Assembly: GCA_937895345.1 (NCBI GenBank)
Contig: CALAWP010000098.1
Span: 1 to 37,627, forward strand
Direction: 5' to 3'
Length of the DNA: 37,627 nt
Source: an uncultured Paenibacillus sp.
GTDB lineage: Bacteria > Bacillota > Bacilli > Paenibacillales > Paenibacillaceae
The position numbers and the translations under genes are program-made. Below are positions 22,355 through 30,493 of this stretch, one piece after another (positions within the stretch are counted from its first letter, which is position 1; each line of letters starts with the position of its first letter). The notes beneath the pieces are model-generated. The model ran no database searches and was not told where the DNA came from. It saw only the letters and a program-made list of their open reading frames with translations.

Positions 22355-23443
22355 ATGCGGGAGAGGCGGAGCGGATGGAGGCGTATTGCGGCAACGGCGG
22401 CGGCGACCGCGGCCGTCATGTGGATCTTGCTGTATGCGCCCGTTCCGTTTGTGATCTATGAACCCGGAATCGCGGTCCAAGTGGACCCGATGGTCGAATA
22501 TGGACCGCCATGTCCGGATTGTCCGGAAGAAAGCGGCGAAGACGGCGGCGAATTTATGCTGACGGCGGTCAGGCTGGTCGAACGCAATTGGTGGGGCGTG
22601 CTGACGGCGGCGTTTGATCCCGACCGCGACATCGTCCAGAAGAGGGATTTGTTCCGAGGCCAAACGAAAAGGCAATATGCCGAGCGGATTACGGTCGTCA
22701 TGCAAGGCTCGCAAAATAACGCCGCGGAAGCGGCCTATCGATTCGCCGGCATCGATTACGAAATTAAGCCGGAGGCGATCGTCGTGACCGATACGCTCAC
22801 CGTCGCCGGCCGTCCGGCGGGGCTGCTGAAGCCGGGAGACCGGCTGATCGGCATAAGCGGCGCCAAGCCGTTCAACGGCATGGCCGATGCCGTGCGTCAA
22901 ATGCAAGCCGGCGGGGCGGATGCGGACAAGGTTGCCCTTGAGGTGGAGGACGGAAAGGGCGAGCGGCGGACGGTCGAGCTTCATTTCAAAGCCGGAACGC
23001 TTAAGGATTTGGACGCGGACAAGCTTGCGGCCATGCTGGGAGCGTCCGGATTTACCGAGCTGAGAAGCCTCGTGCCGGCCAATCCGCGATACGCCGTCCG
23101 CATTCATGCGGGCGAGATCGGCGGGCCTTCCGCCGGGCTGGTTTTTGCGCTGCAGGTGATCGATCTGCTGACGGAAGGCGATCTGACGAAGGGAGCCCGC
23201 ATCGCCGCCACCGGTACGATTACCGCCGACGGCAAAGTAGGCGCCATCGGCGGCGTAAAGCAAAAGGTGGTCGCCACGAGCGAGGCGGGAGCGGAGCTGT
23301 TCCTCGTGCCGAAGGCTAACGAGAAGGAAGCCAGGTCGAAGGCGAAGGCGATGAAGACGGATATGGCCGTAACCGGGGTCGGCACGCTTCAGGAAGCGAT
23401 CGAAGCGATCGCCGAATTTACAGCCGGACGGTCTTCGGGTTAG
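22355..23443 (+). CDS. ylbL: YlbL/SepM-like PDZ and Lon-type serine protease
   Basis: A 362-residue membrane-anchored protease. One N-terminal membrane helix (about residues 11-32) leads to an extracytoplasmic part with a PDZ domain (about 140-215, containing AGLLKPGDRLIGISG) and a Lon-type catalytic domain. The Ser-Lys dyad is Ser259 in GGPSAGLVFAL and Lys302 in GAIGGVKQKV. Relatives process competence peptides in streptococci (SepM) and act in DNA-damage checkpoint recovery in B. subtilis (YlbL). The ATG follows GGGAGAGGAC; the frame is open further upstream without support. It is divergent from ylbJ, and its stop overlaps the convergent tmcAL stop in TTAG. Confidence 0.88.
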   Translation: MRERRSGWRRIAATAAATAAVMWILLYAPVPFVIYEPGIAVQVDPMVEYGPPCPDCPEESGEDGGEFMLTAVRLVERNWWGVLTAAFDPDRDIVQKRDLFRGQTKRQYAERITVVMQGSQNNAAEAAYRFAGIDYEIKPEAIVVTDTLTVAGRPAGLLKPGDRLIGISGAKPFNGMADAVRQMQAGGADADKVALEVEDGKGERRTVELHFKAGTLKDLDADKLAAMLGASGFTELRSLVPANPRYAVRIHAGEIGGPSAGLVFALQVIDLLTEGDLTKGARIAATGTITADGKVGAIGGVKQKVVATSEAGAELFLVPKANEKEARSKAKAMKTDMAVTGVGTLQEAIEAIAEFTAGRSSG

Positions 23444-24699
23444 AGCATGACGGGCTTGCCGTAATAGTCCCGGTACAGCTCAAGCGGCGCGGCTGCGGAC
23501 TCGATGCCGCGGCGCGAAGCCCCGAGCATGTAAATGCCGCTTGCGGCCGCGTCTAGCTCTAAATACCGGCAGGGCGCCGGCGGCCGGGCCGCGCTGAGCA
23601 AGACGGGCAGGGCCGCGGTGTCGCGCATCGTCTTGAGGAGGGTCCGGCCTTTGGCCGTAAAGCCGAGCACGCGCAAATATTGTACGCCCGAAGCCAGCTT
23701 GTCCGGCGTGAAATCGGATTTGGCATGGCCGAGCAAGACGGACAGCAGCGCGCGTTGAAGCTTCGTGCGGGTGTACCGCTTCGTCTTCAGCAGGCCGAGC
23801 AGCTCCTCGAAGCGCCGTGATTGCAGCAAGGGGAGCCTGCCCGTCAGACGATGCTCCAGCCCTTCCGAGATTTCGCGCAGCTGCGCCAGCTCGGCGGGCG
23901 TGCGGGTCAGTATCGCGTGGAGCAGCGCGTCCATGTAGTCGTCCCAGCCGACGGGCCCGCGGCCCGCGCGCCAGCCTTCCTCCAGCAATCGTCTGGTCGA
24001 GGCCGGCATATAAGGGGCGGCGTCGCTCAGCGTGCCGCCTTCCAGGAGCAGCTTGCGGATCGAGGTGGCGCTGGCGATGCTGGCGTCGGAAATCGTCTGC
24101 TGGTTGTATTGCGCTTTTTCCCTTGCGATCGTCAGCGGCGTCATCCGGGAGCCGATGCGGCGATGAGCGATCAAATAATGGAGGCCCAGCGTATGATTCG
24201 GCTGGTCGAACGGAAAGCTTGCCGCCTCTGCCTCGCCCTGCTCGGCCAGCATCGACGAAATGGTCCGGCTGTAGGCGGAAGGGTAGCTCATGCCGGTATC
24301 CAGCAGACGGCGGAGCGTTTCCTTAAAGCGCTGCGGCTCATGGGCCGCCAGCCGGGCGGCCAGCAGCAGCGGCTCCAGCCGGCCGCTCTCGGTGCCGAAG
24401 CAGAACGAGTCTACGACGCCCGTCGCTTCCAGCAGGGACACGGCTCCGTAGGCGAACCATTCCGCCGCTTGCGTCGCGTAGGCGACGGGCAGCTCGATGA
24501 CGAGATCGCATCCCCCCGCCAGCGCCATGCGGGTCCGCGTCCACTTGTCGGCCATCGCCGGCTCGCCGCGCTGCAGGAAATGTCCGCTCATGACGGCGAC
24601 GACGGCGTCGGCTCCCGATAATTTGCGGGATTGCTGCAAATGATAGGAGTGGCCGTTGTGAAACGGGTTATACTCCACAATGAGCCCTACGGCACGCAT
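23440..24699 (-). CDS. tmcAL: tRNA(Met) cytidine acetate ligase TmcAL (YlbM)
   Basis: A 419-residue enzyme that activates acetate with ATP to make N4-acetylcytidine at the wobble base of elongator tRNA-Met. The nucleotidyltransferase motif is VEYNPFHNGHSYHL (HxGH-like NGH). VAVMSGHFLQRGEPAMADKWTRT and DLVIELPVAYATQAAEWFAYGAV are hallmark YlbM sequences. The start is ATG 24699, 9 bases after AAAGGA, giving MRAVGLIVEYNP as in other members; the ATG three codons upstream is too close to the site. It lies on the opposite strand between ylbL and ylbN, the same order as in B. subtilis. Confidence 0.92.
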   Translation of the reverse strand: MRAVGLIVEYNPFHNGHSYHLQQSRKLSGADAVVAVMSGHFLQRGEPAMADKWTRTRMALAGGCDLVIELPVAYATQAAEWFAYGAVSLLEATGVVDSFCFGTESGRLEPLLLAARLAAHEPQRFKETLRRLLDTGMSYPSAYSRTISSMLAEQGEAEAASFPFDQPNHTLGLHYLIAHRRIGSRMTPLTIAREKAQYNQQTISDASIASATSIRKLLLEGGTLSDAAPYMPASTRRLLEEGWRAGRGPVGWDDYMDALLHAILTRTPAELAQLREISEGLEHRLTGRLPLLQSRRFEELLGLLKTKRYTRTKLQRALLSVLLGHAKSDFTPDKLASGVQYLRVLGFTAKGRTLLKTMRDTAALPVLLSAARPPAPCRYLELDAAASGIYMLGASRRGIESAAAPLELYRDYYGKPVML

Positions 24700-24791
24700 C
24701 GGTTCCATTCCTTTCTATTTGTCGTTAGCAACAATATAGCATATTCCTGCGCGGCGCATACAGGTCTTGCCTCTCGCGGCATGTGAAATTG

Positions 24792-24821
24792 TTGACAAAT
24801 GATCGATAAAATAGATATAAT
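24792..24821 (+). promoter_or_regulatory. Consensus sigma-A promoter of the ylbN-rpmF operon
   Basis: Perfect TTGACA (24792-24797) and TATAAT (24816-24821) boxes are separated by 18 bases. The surrounding DNA is markedly AT-rich. A transcript would start near 24828, about 20 bases before the ylbN start codon. High expression is expected for an operon encoding ribosomal protein L32. Confidence 0.85.
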
Positions 24822-24848
24822 AATTTTTGTTTGTTTGGAGTGATGGTT

Positions 24849-25373
24849 ATGCAATTTCATATGCAAGAGATGATGGCCAAAGGACTGAAAGCGAGCGTCG
24901 ACCGGGAATGGGATGTCGGCGAATTGCTGGCCGGAAGGCCGGATGTCATCGACGCGGGACCGCTTCGGGCCGTGTTGGAAGTGAAGGGCCATGAAGGATT
25001 TGTGACGGCGGAAGGCGAGCTCTCCATCCGGATGAAGCTTGCGTGCTCCCGGTGCTTGTCCCCGGTCGAAGAGCTGGTGACGATTCCGTTCGAAGAACGG
25101 TTCAAGCCGGCCGAGGATGCGGAGGATGCAGGAGAGGACGAGTCCGAAGACGACGAGGACATGCTGGAAGTGACGGGAGAGCGGCTCGATTTGCAGCCGT
25201 ACGCGGAGGAAGCTTTGCTTCTGTTTATGCCGTTTGCCCCTCTCTGCTCCAGCGATTGCAAAGGCTTGTGCCCGAATTGCGGGACGAACTTGAACGAGGA
25301 AACTTGCGGATGCACGAACGAGCGGATCGATCCCCGTTTTGCAGCGCTTAAAGATTTATTCAAGGAAACGTAA
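24849..25373 (+). CDS. ylbN: DUF177 / YceD-family protein (YlbN)
   Basis: A 174-residue DUF177 protein (YlbN in Bacillus, YceD in E. coli), linked to 23S rRNA or large-subunit maturation and nearly always next to rpmF. The middle contains LACSRCLSPVEELV, a CxxC knuckle at about residues 66-69, then a long acidic stretch (EDAEDAGEDESEDDEDML). The C-terminal Cys cluster CSSDCKGLCPNCG then CGC probably binds zinc. ATG 24849 lies 9 bases after GGAG; ATG 24843 is only 3 bases away. rpmF follows after 38 bases. Confidence 0.88.
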   Translation: MQFHMQEMMAKGLKASVDREWDVGELLAGRPDVIDAGPLRAVLEVKGHEGFVTAEGELSIRMKLACSRCLSPVEELVTIPFEERFKPAEDAEDAGEDESEDDEDMLEVTGERLDLQPYAEEALLLFMPFAPLCSSDCKGLCPNCGTNLNEETCGCTNERIDPRFAALKDLFKET

Positions 25374-25411
25374 CCGAATAGGTCATTGACTCTGTGAAGG
25401 AGGTGGGAAAC

Positions 25412-25585
25412 ATGGCAGTACCTCAACGTAGAACGTCCAAAACTCGCCGCGACAAGCGCCGCACGCATTTCAAGCTTGCGTTGCCTGGAATGACGAAGTG
25501 CGAGCAATGCGGAGAGCTGAAACTGGCTCACCGCGTATGCAAAGTTTGCGGATATTACAAAACCAAAGAGATTATTTCGCAATAA
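25412..25585 (+). CDS. rpmF: 50S ribosomal protein L32
   Basis: A 57-residue L32, the usual length, with the zinc-binding type of C-terminus: CEQCGELKLAHRVC and CKVCGYY supply four cysteines. The N-terminus AVPQRRTSKTRRDKRRTHF is diagnostic. The zinc form is expected when zinc is plentiful; some Firmicutes encode a second cysteine-free form elsewhere, not seen here. AAGGAGGTGG precedes ATG 25412. It is followed by two terminator hairpins before the fapR promoter. Confidence 0.97.
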   Translation: MAVPQRRTSKTRRDKRRTHFKLALPGMTKCEQCGELKLAHRVCKVCGYYKTKEIISQ

Positions 25586-25595
25586 TCATCTGGCG

Positions 25596-25629
25596 ACAGC
25601 ACTTCATCAACCGGTGGAGTGCTGTTTTT
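25596..25629 (+). terminator. Terminator after rpmF
   Basis: CAGCACT (25597-25603) pairs with AGTGCTG (25618-25624) across a 14-base loop, followed by five T. The pairing extends by one A-T on the outside. It is placed 11 bases after the rpmF stop codon. Confidence 0.7.
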
Positions 25630-25650
25630 GCGACCAAACGGCTTGAAAGA

Positions 25651-25687
25651 GCCGCCGGAATCGTTCGTTGCGCGACGGCGGTTTTTT
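25651..25687 (+). terminator. Second hairpin with T-run before fapR
   Basis: CCGCCG (25652-25657) and CGGCGG (25676-25681) can pair over an 18-base loop, followed by six T (25682-25687). It may back up the rpmF terminator. The same bases form the -35 box and spacer of the fapR promoter, so the site is doubly used. Confidence 0.4.
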
Positions 25688-25696
25688 ATATATACT
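25668..25696 (+). promoter_or_regulatory. Sigma-A promoter of the fatty acid operon
   Basis: TTGCGC (25668-25673) and TATACT (25691-25696) are exactly 17 bases apart. The predicted start site near 25703 falls inside the FapR-like operator that follows. The T-run of the preceding hairpin lies in the spacer. Confidence 0.65.
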
Positions 25697-25699
25697 GAT

Positions 25700-25716
25700 T
25701 TAGTACCTGGTGACAA
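25700..25716 (+). promoter_or_regulatory. FapR operator (imperfect)
   Basis: The left half, TTAGTACCTGG, matches the known FapR consensus (TTAGTACC.. with a palindromic right half). The right half (TGACAA in place of TACTAA) has three mismatches. The site sits just downstream of the -10 box, where FapR binding blocks transcription in Bacillus and Staphylococcus. It lies about 100 bases upstream of fapR, indicating autoregulation and control of the whole operon. Confidence 0.7.
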
Positions 25717-25814
25717 CAATTTAGCATGATAAACGCATTTCCTCACATATATTTAGGCTAGACGCCGAATGTGTACTTAGCAGCAATCTACTTCAACGAA
25801 GGTGGTGCCGAAAC

Positions 25815-26420
25815 TTGGAACGAATGCCCAAACGGCAGCGGCATCAGCAGCTCGCCCAATTGATCGAGGACAATCCGTTCATGACGGACCGTGAGCTTAC
25901 CCGCCTGCTCAAAGTGAGCATTCAGACCATCAGGCTCGACCGGATGGAGCTGGGCATTCCCGAGCTGAGGGAGAGAATGAAGCTGATGGCGGAGCGTTCT
26001 TACGATTCCGTCAAGTCTTTGCCGCTGCACGAGGTCATCGGCGACATCGTCGATCTGGAGCTGGACAAAAGCGGCATTTCGATCTTTGAAATACGCGAGG
26101 AGCATGTCTTTTCCAGAACGTCAATCGCCAGGGGACATCATATTTTCGCCCAGGCGAACTCGCTGGCCGTAGCGGTAATCGACGACGCGATCGCGCTTAC
26201 GGTGACGGCGGACATCCGCTTTATCCGGCCGGTCAAGCTTGGCGAGAAATGCATCGCCAAAGCCTATGTGCGGTCCATCTCCGGCGAGCGCAGCAAATCG
26301 AAGGTGGAGCTGTTCACGTACGTCGGCGACGAGATGGTGTTTCAAGGAAATTTTGTCATATACAGGTCCGCAGGGGATTCAGACAGTGGAGGAGGCGAAG
26401 AGGTTGCGGATCGCAATTGA
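25815..26420 (+). CDS. fapR: Transcriptional repressor of lipid synthesis FapR
   Basis: A 201-residue FapR. It represses fatty acid and phospholipid genes and is released by malonyl-CoA or malonyl-ACP. The N-terminal DeoR-like HTH (about residues 5-60) contains TDRELTRLLKVSIQTIRLDRMELGIPELRERM. A linker helix includes VIGDIVDLELD, and the C-terminal hot-dog domain has EEHVFSRTSIARGHHIFAQANSLAVAVIDD and TADIRFIRPVKLGEKCIAKA. The TTG start at 25815 (GAAGGTGG upstream) gives the expected N-terminus; ATG 25824 is possible. Its 3' end overlaps plsX by 17 bases. A FapR operator stands at its promoter. Confidence 0.95.
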   Translation: MERMPKRQRHQQLAQLIEDNPFMTDRELTRLLKVSIQTIRLDRMELGIPELRERMKLMAERSYDSVKSLPLHEVIGDIVDLELDKSGISIFEIREEHVFSRTSIARGHHIFAQANSLAVAVIDDAIALTVTADIRFIRPVKLGEKCIAKAYVRSISGERSKSKVELFTYVGDEMVFQGNFVIYRSAGDSDSGGGEEVADRN

Positions 26421-27393
26421 TGCCATGGGCGGGGACAACGCCCCGGGCCTGATCGTGAAGGGAGCGCTGGAAGCCGCTGCGGAGTGGCCGGATACGGAGC
26501 TTCTCCTGGTCGGCGATGCGGCGGCAATCGAGCCGCTGATGGAAGGAGGCCGTCCCGCGAACGTATCGATTCATCATGCGGACGACGTCATTTCCGCGGA
26601 CGACGAGCCTGTCCGGGCCGTCAGAAGGAAGAGAGGCGCTTCGATGGTCGTGGCGGGAGAGCTCGTCAAGGACAAGAATGCGGATGCTATGCTGTCCGCG
26701 GGCAATACGGGGGCGCTGATGGCCACCGGCTTGCTGGTCGTGGGCCGGCTGGAGGGCATCGAACGTCCCGCGCTCGCTCCCATTATGCCGACGATGGACG
26801 ACGTCGGCGTACTGGCGTTGGACCTTGGCGCGAACATGGACGCGAAGCCGGAGCATCTGGTCCAGTACGCCATTATGGGGAGCCTTTACCGCTCCAAGGT
26901 GCACGGCATGGAGAAGCCGAGAGTAGGCTTGCTCAATGTCGGCACCGAGGCGAAGAAGGGCAACGAAACGACGAAGGCGGCCTATGAACTGCTGGAAGCG
27001 GCGCCGATTCATTTTATCGGCAACGTGGAGGCGCGGGACGTGCTTCACCGCAATTGCGACGTGCTCATTTGCGACGGTTTTGCGGGCAATATTATGTTGA
27101 AGGCGATGGAAGGCGCGGCCGGAACGATCTTTTCCGCGCTGAAGGAAGCGTTCGGACAATCGCTGCTGACCAAGCTTGCGGGAGCCGTCATGGTGCCCCG
27201 GCTGCGCCCGCTGAAGAAAAAAATGGACTATAAGGAGCATGGAGGAGCGCCGCTTCTCGGCTTGAACGGCCTGGTCGTCAAATGCCACGGCTCGTCGGAC
27301 ACGGTTGCCGTCAAGAACGCGGTGCGGCAGGCGCGCATCGCGCTGCAGGGCGATCTGACCGCCTCCATTGCGGCAGAAATTAACAGGAAGTGA
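26404..27393 (+). CDS. plsX: Phosphate acyltransferase PlsX
   Basis: A 329-residue PlsX that converts acyl-ACP and phosphate into acyl-phosphate, the acyl donor for PlsY in phosphatidic acid synthesis. It begins RIAIDAMGGDNAPG. Further hallmarks are MLSAGNTGALMATGLL, LDLGANMDAKPEHLVQYA, GLLNVGTEAKKGNE and VLICDGFAGNIMLKAMEG. The start is TTG 26404, 8 bases after GGAGG, lying inside the end of fapR, so translation is probably coupled. As a peripheral membrane enzyme it ties fatty acid synthesis to phospholipid production. Confidence 0.95.
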   Translation: MRIAIDAMGGDNAPGLIVKGALEAAAEWPDTELLLVGDAAAIEPLMEGGRPANVSIHHADDVISADDEPVRAVRRKRGASMVVAGELVKDKNADAMLSAGNTGALMATGLLVVGRLEGIERPALAPIMPTMDDVGVLALDLGANMDAKPEHLVQYAIMGSLYRSKVHGMEKPRVGLLNVGTEAKKGNETTKAAYELLEAAPIHFIGNVEARDVLHRNCDVLICDGFAGNIMLKAMEGAAGTIFSALKEAFGQSLLTKLAGAVMVPRLRPLKKKMDYKEHGGAPLLGLNGLVVKCHGSSDTVAVKNAVRQARIALQGDLTASIAAEINRK

Positions 27394-27402
27394 GTGTGAG
27401 CA

Positions 27403-28389
27403 ATGAGTTTGCGTCCCGTCGGCATTATCGGAACCGGCAAATATGTGCCGGAGCGAATACTAACGAACCAAGACCTGGAGCAAATGGTCGAAACGAACGA
27501 CGAGTGGATCGTAACGAGAACGGGCATCCGCGAGCGGCGTCTCGCTTCGTCGGCGGAAGCGACTTCGGATTTGGCGCTGGAAGCGTCGAAACGCGCGATC
27601 GCCGCGGCCGGCCTTACGGCGGAAGATATCGACCTGATCATCGTGGCTACGATTACGCCGGACATGTTTTTTCCTTCGACCGCATGCCTGCTGCAAGATA
27701 AGCTCGGCGCGAAGCGGGCGGCGGCGTTCGATCTGTCCGCCGCCTGTTCGGGATTTATTTACGGACTCGCGACCGCTTCCAATATGATCTCCGCCGGCAT
27801 GTACAACCACATCCTTGTCGTGGGCGCTGAGACGTTGTCGCGCATTACGGACTATACGGACCGCAATACGTGCATTCTGTTCGGCGACGGGGCCGGCGCC
27901 GTCGTGCTCGGCGAGGTGGCCGAAGGACGCGGCTTCCGTTCCTTCGAGCTCGGAGCGGACGGCGGCGGGGGAGAGCTGCTCAAGGTAAGCGGCGGCGGCT
28001 CGCGTCTGCCGGCTTCGGCGGACAGCCTGGAGGCCAAGCAGCATTATATTTATATGGCGGGCAACGAAGTGTTCAAGTTTGCCGTCCGCATTATGGGCAG
28101 CGCGGCCGAGGATGCGCTGAGCAAGGCCGGCATGTCCAAGGAGGATGTCGATCTGCTTGTGCCGCATCAGGCGAACATCCGCATTATCCAGTCCGCGCTG
28201 AATCGGTTGAACTTGCCCGAAGAGAAGGCGATGGTCAATTTGGACAAGTACGGCAACATGTCGGCGGCGTCCATCCCGGTCGCATTGGCCGAAGCCGTCG
28301 AGCAAGGCCGGGTGAACGAAGGCGACTGCCTCGTATTCGTCGGTTTCGGAGGCGGATTGACCTGGGGCGCTTCGGTACTGATCTGGTAG
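27403..28389 (+). CDS. fabH: Beta-ketoacyl-ACP synthase III
   Basis: A 328-residue FabH that starts each fatty acid by condensing acetyl-CoA (or branched acyl-CoA in Bacilli) with malonyl-ACP. The catalytic triad is complete: Cys115 in LSAACSGFIYGL, His255 in VPHQANIRII and Asn285 in KYGNMSAASIP. The ending GFGGGLTWGASVLIW is family-typical. Its place between plsX and fabD differs from B. subtilis, where fabHA lies elsewhere, and matches Paenibacillus-like operons. It begins 9 bases after the plsX stop codon. Confidence 0.95.
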   Translation: MSLRPVGIIGTGKYVPERILTNQDLEQMVETNDEWIVTRTGIRERRLASSAEATSDLALEASKRAIAAAGLTAEDIDLIIVATITPDMFFPSTACLLQDKLGAKRAAAFDLSAACSGFIYGLATASNMISAGMYNHILVVGAETLSRITDYTDRNTCILFGDGAGAVVLGEVAEGRGFRSFELGADGGGGELLKVSGGGSRLPASADSLEAKQHYIYMAGNEVFKFAVRIMGSAAEDALSKAGMSKEDVDLLVPHQANIRIIQSALNRLNLPEEKAMVNLDKYGNMSAASIPVALAEAVEQGRVNEGDCLVFVGFGGGLTWGASVLIW

Positions 28390-28411
28390 TCTATTGATGG
28401 AGGGGAAAACG

Positions 28412-29332
28412 TTGGGCAAAACGGCATTTGTATTTCCGGGCCAAGGCGCGCAAACGGTCGGCATGGGCAAGGACGCTCACGAGGCGTTCGAAAGCGCCCG
28501 CGCCCTGTTCGCCAGAAGCGACGAGGCTCTGGGCTTTGACTTGACGTCGATTATATTCGAAGGTCCCGAGGAGACGCTGAAAGGGACGGCCGTCACGCAG
28601 CCCGCGCTGCTCACGGTCAGCGCCGCATTGCTGGAGCTGGTCAAGGATCGAGGTCTGAAGGCGGATTACGTGGCGGGCCACAGTCTCGGCGAATACAGCG
28701 CGCTGTATGCGGCGGGCGTCATTTCGTTCGAAGATGCGGTGCGCACGGTGCGTGCGCGGGGGCTGTTCATGGAGCAGGCCGTGCCCGGGGGACAAGGCGC
28801 CATGGCCGCGGTGCTGGGCGCGGAGCGGGAAGCGCTTGCCGCGTTGTGCGCATCCGTTACGGCTGACGGCTCGGCGGTGGAATTGGCCAACGTGAACTGT
28901 CCCGGCCAAATCGTCGTTTCCGGAACGGCGGCGGGCGTGCAGTCCGTCGTCGAGCGCGGCAAGGAAATCGGCGCGAAGCGCGTCATTCCTCTGGAGGTAA
29001 GCGGACCGTTCCATTCGTCGCTGATGAAGCCGGCGGCCGAACGGCTTGCCGAGACGCTGGCCGGCGTGGAGCTTAAGGACGCTTCTATTCCGGTTATCGC
29101 CAACGTGACGGCGTCCGAGGTCGTGGCGGCCGGCGAAATCAGAGGTTTGCTGGCGGAGCAGGTGTATTCGCCTGTCTTATGGGAAGACAGCGTTCGCCGC
29201 TTGATCGGGCTCGGCGTGGACACGTTCGTCGAGATCGGTTCGGGCACGGTGCTGGCGGGGCTGATCAAGAAGATCGACCGGAACGTTTCCGTCGTGTCGG
29301 TGAACGGCGTGACCGCTCTGGAGGCGCTGTAG
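28412..29332 (+). CDS. fabD: Malonyl-CoA:ACP transacylase
   Basis: A 306-residue FabD that loads malonyl groups from CoA onto acyl carrier protein. The nucleophile is Ser91 in GHSLGEYSALYAAG and the catalytic His201 is in VSGPFHSSLMKPA. The N-terminus (GKTAFVFPGQGAQTVGMG) and QPALLTVSAALLEL are diagnostic. The start is TTG 28412, 6 bases after GGAGGGG; the alternative TTG/ATG at 28394/28397 would overlap the binding site and add unusual residues. Coenzyme A in its substrate connects it to coaD nearby. Confidence 0.95.
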   Translation: MGKTAFVFPGQGAQTVGMGKDAHEAFESARALFARSDEALGFDLTSIIFEGPEETLKGTAVTQPALLTVSAALLELVKDRGLKADYVAGHSLGEYSALYAAGVISFEDAVRTVRARGLFMEQAVPGGQGAMAAVLGAEREALAALCASVTADGSAVELANVNCPGQIVVSGTAAGVQSVVERGKEIGAKRVIPLEVSGPFHSSLMKPAAERLAETLAGVELKDASIPVIANVTASEVVAAGEIRGLLAEQVYSPVLWEDSVRRLIGLGVDTFVEIGSGTVLAGLIKKIDRNVSVVSVNGVTALEAL

Positions 29333-29380
29333 GCGGACTTGTCGGAACGAAAGCTAATATATCGTGAGGGGGATGAAGCG

Positions 29381-30130
29381 ATGTTTGCAAGTCTGGAAGG
29401 CAAAAAAGCGCTGGTCACCGGAGCTTCGCGCGGCATCGGGAGAGCGATCGCCGTCGCGCTGGCCGAAGCGGGCGCCGACGTAGCCGTCAATTACTCCGGC
29501 AGCGAAGCGGCCGCGGCCGAGACGGCCCGTATGGTGGAAGCCGCAGGACGGCGCGCTCTTGTGCTGAAAGCCAACGTAGGCAAGGCGGACGAATTCGAGG
29601 CGATGGTGAAGGATGTGCTGGAGCAGTTCGGCGCCATCGACATTCTCGTGAATAACGCCGGCATCACAAGAGATAATTTAATTATGCGCATGAAGGAAGA
29701 GGAGTTCGACCAGGTGATCGAGACGAATCTGAAGGGCGTGTTCAACGGCATCAAGGCCGTCACCCGTCCGATGATGAAGCAGCGCTCCGGCCGGATTGTC
29801 AATATTTCTTCCGTCGTCGGCGTATTGGGCAACCCGGGGCAAGCCAACTACGTGGCGGCGAAGGCGGGCGTTATCGGCTTGACCAAAGCGAGCGCGAGAG
29901 AATTGGCCGCCCGGGGCATTACGGTCAATTGCGTAGCGCCGGGATTTATTCGGACCGACATGACCGACAAGCTCTCCGACGAGCTGAAGGCTTCGCTGGA
30001 GGGGCAAATTCCGCTCGCCAGAATGGGCGACGCTTCGGATATTGCGAGCGCGGTCCGGTTTCTGGCGTCCGACGCTGCCTCGTACATGACGGGGCAGACG
30101 ATTCACGTCGACGGCGGCATGTATATGTAA
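29381..30130 (+). CDS. fabG: 3-oxoacyl-ACP reductase
   Basis: A 249-residue short-chain dehydrogenase that reduces beta-ketoacyl-ACP with NADPH in each elongation cycle. The cofactor motif is TGASRGIG (residues 13-20), with NNAG at 91-94. The catalytic Ser144 (NISSVVG), Tyr157 and Lys161 (ANYVAAKAG) are present, and the ending GQTIHVDGGMYM is classical. The ATG at 29381 is chosen because SDR homology starts right after it, although the purine run GAGGGGG is about 10 bases away. It follows fabD after 48 bases. Confidence 0.95.
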   Translation: MFASLEGKKALVTGASRGIGRAIAVALAEAGADVAVNYSGSEAAAAETARMVEAAGRRALVLKANVGKADEFEAMVKDVLEQFGAIDILVNNAGITRDNLIMRMKEEEFDQVIETNLKGVFNGIKAVTRPMMKQRSGRIVNISSVVGVLGNPGQANYVAAKAGVIGLTKASARELAARGITVNCVAPGFIRTDMTDKLSDELKASLEGQIPLARMGDASDIASAVRFLASDAASYMTGQTIHVDGGMYM

Positions 30131-30202
30131 GCTGCGAGAATGCCGCAATTGCGCGGGCGCTTGGCGCCAACCCCGGATTTTGGTTTCCCCGGAAGGTTGC
30201 GA

Positions 30203-30231
30203 TGGCATTTTATAAATAATTCTCGTATAAT
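30203..30231 (+). promoter_or_regulatory. Possible internal promoter before acpP
   Basis: A perfect TATAAT (30226-30231) lies 22 bases before the acpP start codon, in a locally AT-rich stretch. The element 17 bases upstream (TGGCAT, 30203-30208) is a poor -35. Extra transcription of the acyl carrier gene from an internal start would make sense because ACP is needed in large amounts. Only the -10 is convincing. Confidence 0.35.
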
Positions 30232-30252
30232 ACGGTGGAGGAGGTGAATCGG

Positions 30253-30486
30253 ATGTCCGATGTAGTAGAACGCGTAAAACGCATTGTCGTCGACCGCCTT
30301 GGCGTAGACGAAGCAGAAGTGACGCTTGAAGCTTCCTTTAAAGATGACCTCGGCGCTGACTCTCTTGACGTCGTGGAACTGGTCATGGAGCTGGAAGACG
30401 AGTTCGATATGGAGATCTCTGATGAAGACGCAGAGAAGATCACTACGGTGGGAGAAGTTGTGAATTACATACAATCTCATACCTAA
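30253..30486 (+). CDS. acpP: Acyl carrier protein
   Basis: A 77-residue acidic ACP. Ser37 in LGADSLDVVELVMELEDEF is the attachment point for 4'-phosphopantetheine, made from coenzyme A. The rest of the four-helix bundle is typical (VVERVKRIVVDRLGV, ISDEDAEKITTVGEVVNYI). The strong ribosome binding site GGAGGAGGTGA before ATG 30253 fits a highly made protein. The gap of about 120 bases from fabG may contain a promoter, and a hairpin follows its stop. Confidence 0.97.
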   Translation: MSDVVERVKRIVVDRLGVDEAEVTLEASFKDDLGADSLDVVELVMELEDEFDMEISDEDAEKITTVGEVVNYIQSHT

Positions 30487-30493
30487 GCTGGAC

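Noticed and set aside
22265..23263. A 332-codon minus-strand frame opposite ylbL
   Set aside because: It is antisense to a gene with a clear PDZ domain and Ser-Lys protease dyad, and its own translation has no domain.
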